NCBI RefSeq assembly: GCF_018598225.1
Contig: NZ_JAHESF010000002.1
Location: 310,001 to 374,000, forward strand
DNA: 64,000 nt
Direction of reading: 5' to 3'
Source of the DNA: Chryseosolibacter histidinae
GTDB lineage: Bacteria > Bacteroidota > Bacteroidia > Cytophagales > Cyclobacteriaceae
The notes under the pieces are model-generated. The model did not search any database and was not told where the DNA came from. It was given only the letters and a program-made list of their open reading frames with translations. Below are positions 26,301 through 33,432 of this stretch, in pieces; within the stretch, counting starts at the first letter, position 1, and each line of letters begins with the position of its first letter. The position numbers were made by a program, and so were the translations under genes.

Positions 26301-27989
26301 TTCTCCAACCTCGGCGGCACCATCACCGGCGATTACCGTATCTCCGGCCGTATAGAATCTCCCGCCCTTCTCGGGGAAGGCACTGTATCAGACGGGCAGA
26401 TCATGGTGAACTACCTGAAAACGCTCTATCAGTTCACGGGTATTGTAGGCCTTTCTCCCAACTCCATTTACTTCAAGGACATCGAGATGCTCGACGTGCT
26501 GCGCAACAAGGCGAAGCTCAATGGCACCATCACCCACCAGGATTTCAAAAGCACCCGGCTCAACATCGATGTGGCTTTCAGGAATTTCCAGGTGCTGAAC
26601 ACTACCCTGAAAGACAACAGCCTTTTCTATGGGCAGGGATACGCCACGGGCGGGCTGGAGATCATCGGGCCCGTATCCAATCTAAAATTCGTTGCCAACG
26701 CGCGTACCGACAAGAACACCCGGATCGCCATTCCCATCGGCGGTGTGTCAGAAGTGGAGAAAAAAGAATTCATCAAGTTTGTCAACTTCTCAGACACCAC
26801 CTTCCAGCGCAACCTTACCAAGAATGTATCGTCGAAGCTCGACCTGACGGGCATCACGTTCGATTTCAACCTCGACGTAACACCCGATGCTCTTTGCGAG
26901 ATCATCTTCGACCTGAAAGCAGGCGATATCATCTATGGCCGCGGCAATGGCGAGATCCAGCTGCAGCTCGATACCAAAGGGGAGTTCAACATGTTCGGTC
27001 CGTTCGAGTTCACGGAAGGGCGATACAACTTTACACTCTACGACATCATCAACAAAGAATTCGAGATCAAAAAGGGAAGCCGCATTACATGGTACGGAGA
27101 TGCTTACAAGGGTAACCTGGACATCGCCGCTTCGTATAACCAGCTTGCGCTTTTCGGGCCGATCCTCACCAACCAGAATCTTCAGAACGCTCCACAGCTC
27201 CGGCGGAAATATCCGGTGCAGGTACTGCTGAATGTGACAGGGCCGATGCTTTCGTCAGAGATCAAATTCGATATTGTGGCAAGAGATCTGCCCCCGAGCC
27301 TGATCGTTGAGGGCGAAACACAGCCGGTACGACTCGATTTCGAATTCCAGGCTTTCAAGAACAAGCTTGACGAACAGGAATTGAAACGCCAGGTGTTCAG
27401 CCTCATCATGCTCAGAAGGTTCTCGCCCCCGGAATCGTTCAACACCAGCGGCACCGATGTGATCAACAGTGTGAGCGAGCTCTTCTCGAACCAGCTGAGC
27501 AACTTCATCAGCCAGATGGATGAGAACCTCGAGATCGATGTCGATTTCAGCCGGATGAACGAAGAGCAGTTCAATACCTTCCAGTTGCGTGTGTCCTATT
27601 CGTTCCTCAACGGCAGGCTACGCGTAACCCGCGACGGCACCTACTACAGCAACCAGGGCAACAGCAACAGCCAGAACACCCAGAATCTCAACAGCATCGC
27701 CGGCGACTGGACCGTAGACTACCTGCTGACGGCCGATGGCAAGCTCAGGGTAAAAATGTATAACCGCACCAACATCAACCCGCTGCTCAACAGCATGGGC
27801 ACGGCCAACTCCGTGACTACAGGCGTGAGCCTTACGCACACCCAAAGCTTCAATGAGCTGAAAGATTTATGGCGCACGGCCCGCAGCAGAAGACAGAAGG
27901 AAGAAGAGAAAGAAAAAGAGAAAGACGACAACGCGGGCAGCAATAACAACAAAGAAGCCACCAAGGAAGACGACGATGGCGGCGAATAA
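23379..27989 (+). CDS. tamB: TamB/AsmA-like translocation and assembly module protein (DUF490)
   Basis: Very long envelope protein (1536 residues) with one N-terminal membrane helix (about residues 15-33) and a largely beta-strand periplasmic body, as in the AsmA-like proteins that bridge the inner and outer membranes. The C-terminal DUF490 domain is clear: VTPDALCEIIFDLKAGDIIYGRGNGEIQL, FGPFEFTEGRYNFTLYDIINKEF and a final beta region. The extreme C-terminus is a low-complexity charged tail (runs of E, K, D, N). The family is linked to outer-membrane protein assembly and phospholipid transport. Length is within the Bacteroidota range (1450-1700). The DUF2279 gene overlaps its last 14 nt. Confidence 0.9.
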   Translation: MNRQVIKNRIRKISAYTITGLVFLVISAFLTLQIPAVQDALIDKYLGSFSRITGFTSTIKNFRLLWFDRLELEEVTVFDPAGNQMIAAQKIVINFRLTQLLQQQDVNIDGVYLENAHVLFTKIPEGSDTSQNLNINVFVNRINEHFASQSTTPGRSPRINIGETVLNKSLFSYVDQFRDSIKTGFNYNQFTLDIDESQLQNFLILGDTIQFNVTTMLATDQQSKLALKELSTFFLISQQRMEFTDLKLKANNSIITDSIIFTFNGQGELSDFIDKVNIHARLENTILQPEDLALFAPEAARMTQPITLNGIFNGRVNNFKFTDMEVAAGNTVLRGSLDMEGLPDLSETFIILDLKNSRLEFNDLGFAINRDFMSRLTPIGRVSLDGQFLGYPNDFVAKGNFSGNLGNITSDINFKVNEKDFDRSVYSGALALKDFDLGLYLKDTTNFQKVNLDGKVKGSGLTLQTADFTLNGKVRSIGIRGYDYTNIETNARFASELFNGFFKIDDPNLQFSAKGSVDLRKGADIIKVQAQVDTAYLHKLHFTDHNVFLHSRLDINTKGLDIDSLMGTADLQDFTIHYDDQRLTLSNIHLAADKNKAQRSINIQSTLIDAEAHGDFLLSDISKDVQKLVQEIMLNIKNDKQAINEYYRTKNYRPKSYQAVFTVNLKHVAPLIDLMKADLFVSDKTKIEGKFTSGYTTILQAYSSIDSLGYNKTLFLNTEAELTASKIADSTSVLAMAFVNSERQLLSKNLKTKNFIAEAIWNKNHIDFGLDADQEEQTNYVRLKGAVDFLKDSTQIRMLPSTINLLEKRWNIDPNNLISLYKKNIGVKDLRFRHEQESVLFNGMISENPEEKLSLQVSNLDLSILTPITGREISGRLEALFDLTNYYKDPYVQNDVRIDSLTIDKFLIGDITGKNQWDTLEHKFLINFFIDRNESRIVNVNGFYNPSYESSPLDITARLEKANLKIIEPFFDEIFSNLGGTITGDYRISGRIESPALLGEGTVSDGQIMVNYLKTLYQFTGIVGLSPNSIYFKDIEMLDVLRNKAKLNGTITHQDFKSTRLNIDVAFRNFQVLNTTLKDNSLFYGQGYATGGLEIIGPVSNLKFVANARTDKNTRIAIPIGGVSEVEKKEFIKFVNFSDTTFQRNLTKNVSSKLDLTGITFDFNLDVTPDALCEIIFDLKAGDIIYGRGNGEIQLQLDTKGEFNMFGPFEFTEGRYNFTLYDIINKEFEIKKGSRITWYGDAYKGNLDIAASYNQLALFGPILTNQNLQNAPQLRRKYPVQVLLNVTGPMLSSEIKFDIVARDLPPSLIVEGETQPVRLDFEFQAFKNKLDEQELKRQVFSLIMLRRFSPPESFNTSGTDVINSVSELFSNQLSNFISQMDENLEIDVDFSRMNEEQFNTFQLRVSYSFLNGRLRVTRDGTYYSNQGNSNSQNTQNLNSIAGDWTVDYLLTADGKLRVKMYNRTNINPLLNSMGTANSVTTGVSLTHTQSFNELKDLWRTARSRRQKEEEKEKEKDDNAGSNNNKEATKEDDDGGE

Positions 27990-28863
27990 GCAACGAAACG
28001 TTCTTCATGTGCTCCTCTTCCTGCTGCTGCCGCTTTCCACCCTGGCACAGCAACGCGATACGCTGCAGATCAACAGAAAAAGATTCAACACCTTCATCAT
28101 CGGCTCCGCCACCGGCTACGGCCTTACCATGGCCGGTCTTTACCACCTCTGGTACAGTGATTCAAAGCAGCAATCGTTCAGGTTCTTCAATGATAACGCC
28201 GAATGGAAACAGGTTGACAAGCTGGGACATTTCTATTCTGCATTCTATTTCAGCTATGGCACTGCCGCGGCGCTGAAGTGGAGCAACGTTCCCGCGCAAA
28301 AGGCAGACCTGTGGGGCGCAGTTACCGGTTTTCTTGTGCTGGTGCCCGTTGAGGTCTTCGATGGTTTTTCAGATGCCTATGGCGCCTCTACCGGCGATCT
28401 TGTGGCAGACGCAGCAGGATCTGCTTTCTTCCTTGGGCAACAACGCCTGTGGAATGAGGTGAGGATCGTTCCCAAATTCTCATTCCGGCGCACAGGTTAT
28501 GCGGCGCTGCGCCCGGAAGTGCTGGGTGACAGTCGCACCAGTGAGATATTGAAAGATTACAACGGACAGACCTACTGGCTTTCGGCCGATATGGATAAAT
28601 TCATTCGTTTTCCGCGATGGCTTAACCTCGCCGCGGGATACGGCGCACAGGGCATGGTGTACGCCAGGGACGACCAGAACGCGGCATCGGGCTATGATGC
28701 CTATCGTCAGTATTACCTTTCCATTGACCTCGACCTGACCGCCATCAGAACCCGATCAAAGGTGCTGAAAACACTCATTTTTATTGCCAGCACCATCAAG
28801 ATCCCGGCACCTGCTGTTGAATTTTCCCGCAAAGGAGTGGCTTTTCATGCCCTCCAGTTCTAA
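27976..28863 (+). CDS. DUF2279 family protein (YfiM-like)
   Basis: Exported protein of 295 residues with a signal peptide (about 1-25, cleavage after STLA-Q). The DUF2279 core is visible: NDNAEWKQVDKLGHFYSAFYFSYGTAAALKW near residues 72-102 and EVFDGFSDAYGASTGDLVADAAGSA near 132-156, the latter resembling the YfiM lipoprotein motif. Its function is unknown; the histidine/aspartate pattern and small helices suggest a membrane-associated fold. It overlaps the end of tamB by 14 nt, so it is translationally coupled and may work with TamB in the envelope. Confidence 0.85.
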   Translation: MAANKQRNVLHVLLFLLLPLSTLAQQRDTLQINRKRFNTFIIGSATGYGLTMAGLYHLWYSDSKQQSFRFFNDNAEWKQVDKLGHFYSAFYFSYGTAAALKWSNVPAQKADLWGAVTGFLVLVPVEVFDGFSDAYGASTGDLVADAAGSAFFLGQQRLWNEVRIVPKFSFRRTGYAALRPEVLGDSRTSEILKDYNGQTYWLSADMDKFIRFPRWLNLAAGYGAQGMVYARDDQNAASGYDAYRQYYLSIDLDLTAIRTRSKVLKTLIFIASTIKIPAPAVEFSRKGVAFHALQF

Positions 28864-28935
28864 AATAATTACCCGGGCATCCCCCACTTCCCCTGGGTTT
28901 TGATTAACTTCCATGAACAAAAAACCAATCTGCCC

Positions 28936-29334
28936 ATGAATTTGATCAATACTGTTAAACAATACGCCGACCAGATCGGTGGACAATTTACCGACTATGA
29001 TCACACCAAATCGGTGATCGTGGTGCCGCTTGATGCCAGCCGGTTCCAGACTGTGCTGGCCATTTCACAGAAGAGCCCTGTTTCAGGCCGCGACCAGGCG
29101 ATCTTCACGTCCAAGGTTTGCGAATTCAGCCCGGGCCTTGACCTGAAGATGCTGATGGAGCAGAATGGCAACTTCGACTACAGCAAGTTTGTGGTGGAAG
29201 ACGGCTATTTAAAAGTGGAGGCCTCCTGCCTTTCATCTTCGGCTTCGGAGGTGCAGGTGAAGGAAATGATTCAGGAGGTGGCACAGCTCGCTGACCATTA
29301 CGAATACAAGCTCACCGGCCAGGACGTGCATTAA
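28936..29334 (+). CDS. Hypothetical protein, 132 residues
   Basis: Not assigned to a family. The ATG at 28936 (MNLINTVKQYADQIGG) is preferred over a TTG 12 codons upstream. The product is acidic, soluble and mixed alpha/beta: a first helix, four or five strands (SVIVVPL, RFQTVLAISQ, AIFTSKVCEF) and two final helices (VQVKEMIQEVAQLADHYEYKL). This topology resembles type III chaperone/YbjN-like folds, but that is only an impression. It stands alone, followed immediately after its stop by an inverted repeat element and then the RNase P RNA gene. Confidence 0.7.
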   Translation: MNLINTVKQYADQIGGQFTDYDHTKSVIVVPLDASRFQTVLAISQKSPVSGRDQAIFTSKVCEFSPGLDLKMLMEQNGNFDYSKFVVEDGYLKVEASCLSSSASEVQVKEMIQEVAQLADHYEYKLTGQDVH

Positions 29335-29335
29335 T

Positions 29336-29425
29336 GGTAATCGGTATTCGGTGACCGGTAATCGGTAGGGCGTCCCTACCGGAAGACTGAATTGACCGAT
29401 CACTGATTACTGATCACCGATTACC
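29336..29425. repeat. Inverted short-period repeat upstream of rnpB
   Basis: The left arm (29336-29366) is three degenerate copies of GGTAATCGGT, beginning one base after the stop codon. The right arm (29395-29425) reads back as GGTAATCGGTGATCAGTAATC and so on. Between them is a small perfect hairpin, GGTAGGG-CGT-CCCTACC (29364-29380). Further CTGATTACTGATT copies follow up to the rnpB promoter. Confidence 0.7.
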
Positions 29426-29449
29426 TGATTACTGATTTACCGATTTTCG

Positions 29450-29457
29450 TATTTTTG
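29450..29457 (+). promoter_or_regulatory. -7 promoter element of rnpB
   Basis: TATTTTTG matches TAnnTTTG, and the first paired base of the mature RNA follows 7 nt later, the distance expected for a start site. Confidence 0.7.
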
Positions 29458-29463
29458 TGAGGA

Positions 29464-29866
29464 AAGCAAGTTGCCTCATCGCCTCGTCTCAGCCGGGATG
29501 GGGAGGAAAGTCCGGGCAACACAGAGCATCGTACTTCCTAACGGGAAGGGCCTCTGTTTAGGCGGAGGAACAGAAAGTGCCACAGAAAACAAACTACCTG
29601 TGCTGACTTGTCAGGACGGGAAAAGGTGAAAAGGTGAGGTAAGAGCTCACCGGTTCCGCGGCGACGCGGGGCGCAGGGTAAACCTTACGCGTTGAAAGAT
29701 CAAATAAGCCCCGGGCATGAAGCTGCTCGTTTTCTTATTCTGCTTCGGCAGGATAACCGGGGTGGGTAGATTGCTTGATCCTGATCGTGAGACCAGGACC
29801 AGATAAATGATGAGGACCCTCTCGGCTCAACCGAGGAGGAACAGAACCCGGCTTACAGACTTGCTT
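29464..29866 (+). ncRNA. rnpB: RNase P RNA, bacterial class A
   Basis: Catalytic RNA that removes 5' leaders from tRNA precursors. The conserved blocks are present in order: GAGGAAAGTCCGGGC near 29501-29515, ACAGAAA twice near 29570-29590, GGTAAACC-type core near 29678, GAGACCAGGACCAGATAAATGATGAGG-like P4/J regions near 29790 and the 3' block ACAGAACCCGGCTTA near 29841. P1 is formed by AAGCAAGT (29464-29471) and ACTTGCTT (29859-29866), which fixes both ends and gives about 403 nt. A -7 box lies just upstream and a terminator just downstream. Confidence 0.95.
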
Positions 29867-29876
29867 TTCTTTTTAC

Positions 29877-29915
29877 AAACCTTCCAGGTTTTTGAAACGT
29901 GGAAGGTTTCTTTAT
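29877..29915 (+). terminator. Terminator of rnpB
   Basis: AAACCTTCCA (29877-29886) pairs with TGGAAGGTTT (29900-29909), followed by CTTTATTTTA. It lies 11 nt past the P1 stem. Confidence 0.8.
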
Positions 29916-29942
29916 TTTACGCCTTCATTTATCCTCCAGATC

Positions 29943-31094
29943 ATGTCAAAAATATTGCTCATAGAAGACGACTCCAAGATCCGCGCCATCCTTAAGGAGA
30001 TCTTGCAAGATAAGCAGCACGAAGTAGATGAAGCTGGCGACGGGGCGGAAGGTTTTAAGAAGCTGGAGCAGGGAAGCTACGACCTTTGCATCTGCGATAT
30101 CAAAATGCCGAAAATGGACGGACTGGAAGTGCTGGACAAGGCAAAAGAAGCAGGCATCAGCACCAACTTTGTGATCATCTCGGCGCATGGCAATATAGAC
30201 ATCGCCGTGGAGGCCGTGAAAAAGGGAGCTTTCGATTTCCTGCAAAAGCCTTTTGACCTGGGCCGGCTCGAGATCACCCTGCGCAATGCCCTTGACAAAA
30301 CATCGCTGATCCGGGAAACGAAGAACCTGAAGAAAAAAATATCGCGCAAGTTCGAAATGGTGGGCGAATCAGAACCTGGGATGGAGATGCGTCAAATGAT
30401 CGACAAAGTGGCCCCTACGGATGCGCGTGTGCTGATCATCGGCCCCAATGGATCGGGAAAGGAGCTGGTGGCCAAATCGCTGCATGAGAACAGCAAAAGG
30501 GCCAACGGTCCCATGGTGGAGGTGAACTGCGCTGCCATTCCTTCAGAGCTCATTGAAAGCGAGCTGTTCGGACATGAGAAAGGATCTTTCACTTCGGCCA
30601 TTAAACAACGCATCGGCAAATTCGAATTAGCGGAAGGCGGCACCCTCTTCCTGGATGAGATCGGAGACATGAGCCTGTCGGCACAAGCCAAAGTGCTCAG
30701 GGCTTTACAGGAAAGCAGGATCACCAGGGTTGGTGGTGACAAGGAAATTACGGTGAATGTGCGGGTAGTGGCGGCAACCAATAAAGACCTGCGGAAAGAG
30801 ATCGCGGAAAACCGCTTCAGAGAAGATCTGTATCACAGGTTGAGCGTGATCGTGATCAAAGTGCCCGCGCTCAACGAACGGAAAGATGACATTTCATTGC
30901 TCACGGACAAATTCCTGAACGACATCGCCGAAGAATACGGCGCAAAGAAGAAAGCCATCAATGCCAAAGCGATCGATGCGCTGAAGGCTCACGATTGGAC
31001 AGGCAATATCCGGGAGCTGAGAAATGTTGTTGAGCGTCTGGTGATCATGAGTGGCGAGGAGATATCGCCACAGGACGTAGAGAAATACCTCTGA
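29943..31094 (+). CDS. Sigma-54 activator-type response regulator lacking a DNA-binding domain
   Basis: Protein of 383 residues with a receiver domain (about 1-120, phospho-acceptor D52 in CDIKMPKMDG) and an AAA+ domain (about 138-375; Walker A GPNGSGKE at 168-175, GSFTSA at 214-219 in place of GAFTGA, Walker B TLFLDEIGD). The chain stops at SPQDVEKYL, where the Fis-type helix-turn-helix of NtrC proteins would begin, so no DNA-binding domain is present. Such activators can act from solution on sigma-54 polymerase. ATG at 29943 chosen because MSKILLIEDD is a standard receiver start. No sensor kinase is adjacent. Confidence 0.9.
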   Translation: MSKILLIEDDSKIRAILKEILQDKQHEVDEAGDGAEGFKKLEQGSYDLCICDIKMPKMDGLEVLDKAKEAGISTNFVIISAHGNIDIAVEAVKKGAFDFLQKPFDLGRLEITLRNALDKTSLIRETKNLKKKISRKFEMVGESEPGMEMRQMIDKVAPTDARVLIIGPNGSGKELVAKSLHENSKRANGPMVEVNCAAIPSELIESELFGHEKGSFTSAIKQRIGKFELAEGGTLFLDEIGDMSLSAQAKVLRALQESRITRVGGDKEITVNVRVVAATNKDLRKEIAENRFREDLYHRLSVIVIKVPALNERKDDISLLTDKFLNDIAEEYGAKKKAINAKAIDALKAHDWTGNIRELRNVVERLVIMSGEEISPQDVEKYL

Positions 31095-31112
31095 AAATCA
31101 GAAAGCTTAAGA

Positions 31113-31235
31113 TCAGATCCTGTTTTCAGCGGTTTGCTTCTTCGGTGCCTCTTTCTTGCTGTAAGTAGGGCAAGTGTACTGGCTGCAAGCGCTTAAAAAA
31201 GCGACCAGAGCGATAAAAGCAACGATCTTTTTCAT
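31113..31235 (-). CDS. Tiny lipoprotein, 40 residues
   Basis: A 40-codon gene with ATG at 31235. The product begins MKKIVAFIALVAFLSAC, a lipoprotein signal with lipobox LSAC, and the predicted mature part is 24 residues (C SQYTCPTYSKKEAPKKQ...), with a second cysteine and many lysines. A near-consensus promoter (TTTG-N19-TATTTTTG, 31271-31301) stands 36 nt upstream, which strongly supports a real gene. Short lipid-anchored peptides of this kind are common and mostly uncharacterised in Bacteroidota. It is convergent with the regulator gene. Confidence 0.78.
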   Translation of the reverse strand: MKKIVAFIALVAFLSACSQYTCPTYSKKEAPKKQTAENRI

Positions 31236-31270
31236 TTTATCAGGATTGGTTAGTTTGGCTAGTGTTTCAA

Positions 31271-31301
31271 CAAAAATAAAATACTTTATCTACAAAACAA
31301 A
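31271..31301 (-). promoter_or_regulatory. Promoter of the tiny lipoprotein gene
   Basis: Minus strand: TTTG (31298-31301), 19-bp spacer, TATTTTTG (31271-31278), an exact fit to the Bacteroidota sigma-A pattern TTTG-N19-TAnnTTTG. Confidence 0.75.
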
Positions 31302-31360
31302 CTGGCCGGAAATTACCGTCGTCCGTCCTTTGATTTGGCTGTTCAACTAATCCTTTTTCA

Positions 31361-32350
31361 CTATCCAGCCAGCAGATTACAGCCTCTGATATCGCTGTTA
31401 TCCATTCTTCCCAGCACTTCAAACGATCCATCATCAGAAACCTTGCCAAGATCTTCTGTCTCAATAAAGGCCACAGAATGCCAGTTAGCGAGGTCTACAA
31501 CATTAATCCCGGCAGTTTCATTTTGTAACCCTTTTTCAAGGGGGTCTGAAAGATCACGCCCGATAATTTTTTTCCAGGGGGAACAGTAAAACCGGTCGTG
31601 ACCTTTGGAATACGATTGCGAAAGCAATTCGGTCATACCGTATTCCGAATATACTTTGGGCACGTTCAGGCCTTGCTTCAGCACCTCGTGAAGCTCCTGC
31701 CGCGTGATCTCTTTGCGGCGTCCTTTCATTCCCCCGGTCTCAAAAACGATACAATGGCTCAGATCGGGCCTGATGGTCTCGGCCAGGTCGAGCAGGGCGA
31801 ACGTAACGCCCCAAAGAATGGTCTTCCTTCCCGTATTTTTCAGTTTTTCAAGATCCGAGAGCAACTCGGGGATATTGTTCAGGTAAAATCCCGAATGCGG
31901 CGACCCGCTCTGGCGGATGAAAAAATCGATCATGGCCACCAGCGAAGAATTGTCTCTTTCAAGGTATGAGGGCAACAGCGCCAGGAAGTGGTAATCGCGG
32001 ATGTCACCGAAAAAGTGCTCGAAACATTTCACGGAATGCTTCCGGTAGAATTGCAGGTCTTTGATATGGTGGGTGCTGGTGGTTGCCCCGGCGGTACCGC
32101 TGCTGGCAAACAAGGTCTCCGTATTCCAGCTGCCCGTTTTCACCGCATGATGTTTAAAAAACGAGATCGGCAGATAAGGAATGGACTGCAGGGAATGAAT
32201 TTTATCGGCTTGTAACCCCAGGTGTGTTATGAAACGCTTGTAGATATCATTGTTGCGGGCCTGAAAACGGAACAGGTCCAGCGCAATATCCTCAAATGAG
32301 CTATCGTTTACCGAATATAGCCGTGACTCAAAATTTTTAAAAGTATCCAA
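31361..32350 (-). CDS. LuxE-like acyl-protein synthetase/acyltransferase
   Basis: Adenylate-forming-type enzyme of about 329 residues related to LuxE (acyl-protein synthetase, ANL-like). Features: SSGTAGATTSTHHI near residue 82 (the Ser/Thr/Gly-rich ATP loop), FETGGMKGRRKEITRQEL near 216 and VYSEYGMTELLSQSY near 243 (the YGMTE adenylation motif). I chose the TTG at 32350, giving MDTFKNFESRLYSVND; the frame stays open to 32428, but that extension would overlap the divergent lipoprotein gene. A fossil copy of the same N-terminus upstream of the next lipoprotein gene also begins with TTG. It probably activates a fatty or short acyl group for a protein or carrier; the substrate is unknown. Confidence 0.78.
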   Translation of the reverse strand: MDTFKNFESRLYSVNDSSFEDIALDLFRFQARNNDIYKRFITHLGLQADKIHSLQSIPYLPISFFKHHAVKTGSWNTETLFASSGTAGATTSTHHIKDLQFYRKHSVKCFEHFFGDIRDYHFLALLPSYLERDNSSLVAMIDFFIRQSGSPHSGFYLNNIPELLSDLEKLKNTGRKTILWGVTFALLDLAETIRPDLSHCIVFETGGMKGRRKEITRQELHEVLKQGLNVPKVYSEYGMTELLSQSYSKGHDRFYCSPWKKIIGRDLSDPLEKGLQNETAGINVVDLANWHSVAFIETEDLGKVSDDGSFEVLGRMDNSDIRGCNLLAG

Positions 32351-32384
32351 CCGTTGCGTATTTAAGCAGTCTAAGTAACTGAAT

Positions 32385-33284
32385 ATGAGTATAGTAAAGG
32401 GTTTAGCGTTTGTTGTTGTCACCATCATCCTTGGATCGTGCTTTGATCCGCCACGCTACCCCGCTGCTCCCCAAATCACTTTTAACAGGATCGAATACGT
32501 TGACGGCTTATTCCCCGAACGCGATTCGCTCATCCTGTACCTGGATTTCAAAGACGGAGACGGTGACCTGGGCCTCGACGCCGGCAATGAGAAGTACAGG
32601 AGCTTTCCCTTTAACGACGCTTCCTTCTTCCTGGGAAACAAAGGCCAGCTCACTTCCGTGAACACTTACTCGCTGTCCACCCAGATGCAGGATATCATCG
32701 ATATACCCAATCCAAATCAGGGCAAATTAGTTTTTCCGAGAACAGCAAAAAAAGCGGATTTCGGTTATTTACCATCCTACGATTTTCCGTTCACCTGTAC
32801 CGTATATAATTTCCGGAGGATCCTCATTGAAGATGAAGACCTCAACGTGCTCAGAAGCGAGGCTGATCCCGCCCAATTTGATCCCGCGCTCAGGTTTACC
32901 GATACCGTCAGCTATCTGGGAAGAACGTTTTATGAGATCGAGGATACCCTTTACTTCAAGGTGAACCCTGATCACTACAACATAGAAGTCGATTTCCTTG
33001 TTAAAGATCCGCGGCATGCGAACGCTGATGCGGAGGGGTTCGTTGAGTATGACTGGAGAGTGGATGGCTGCGACCGGCGTAATAACGTGGGTCAGACCTA
33101 CGACGCACGCTTCACCGTGCTGTCTGACCGCAACGGTCCCCTGGAAGGAACACTGCGCTACGTGATGAACTCGCTTGCGTTCACGGAAACCTTCACTACC
33201 AGTACGCTTAAGCTCCGGGTTCAGATCAAAGACCGGGCGCTGAATAAGAGTAATATAATCGAAACCTCAGAGTTCAGGCTATAA
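32385..33284 (+). CDS. Hypothetical lipoprotein (copy 1 of a tandem pair)
   Basis: Exported lipoprotein of 299 residues: signal MSIVKGLAFVVVTIILGSC with lipobox LGSC at about 16-19, then a soluble domain. An acidic segment FKDGDGDLGLD (about 55-65), repeated in the paralogue, looks like a calcium-binding DxDGD loop. No known function. It is about 70 percent identical by eye to the next gene, with matching blocks throughout (NTYSLSxQMQDIIDIPNPNQGKLVFPRT, NVNPDHYNIEVDFLVKDP and others). It is divergent from the LuxE-like gene, with only 34 nt between the likely starts. Confidence 0.8.
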   Translation: MSIVKGLAFVVVTIILGSCFDPPRYPAAPQITFNRIEYVDGLFPERDSLILYLDFKDGDGDLGLDAGNEKYRSFPFNDASFFLGNKGQLTSVNTYSLSTQMQDIIDIPNPNQGKLVFPRTAKKADFGYLPSYDFPFTCTVYNFRRILIEDEDLNVLRSEADPAQFDPALRFTDTVSYLGRTFYEIEDTLYFKVNPDHYNIEVDFLVKDPRHANADAEGFVEYDWRVDGCDRRNNVGQTYDARFTVLSDRNGPLEGTLRYVMNSLAFTETFTTSTLKLRVQIKDRALNKSNIIETSEFRL

Positions 33285-33326
33285 ACAAGTAGAGGCACCA
33301 TTGTTGCAGGTATGAAAATGGAGCCG

Positions 33327-33401
33327 TCAGGAACGATATCCTCCAGGAAAGCTGTTGTTTACCGCGTATATTTGTAACTCAAAACTTTTAAAAGTATCCA
33401 A
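33327..33401 (-). pseudogene. Fossil of the LuxE-like gene 5' end
   Basis: A minus-strand frame of 24 codons beginning TTG GAT ACT TTT AAA reads LDTFKSFELQIYAVNNSF and then a stop. It aligns with the N-terminus of the LuxE-like protein (LDTFKNFESRLYSVNDSSF). The flanking AAGTATCCAACNGTT and TTAAGCAGTCTAAGTA stretches also match the region upstream of copy 1. The tandem duplication of the lipoprotein gene therefore carried over the divergent promoter and the first codons of its neighbour. Confidence 0.75.
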
Positions 33402-33432
33402 CGGTTACGTAATTTAAGCAGTCTAAGTATAC

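Noticed and set aside
29336-29425. CRISPR-like array
   Set aside because: Units are 10 bp, degenerate and in inverted arms, with no spacers of uniform size.
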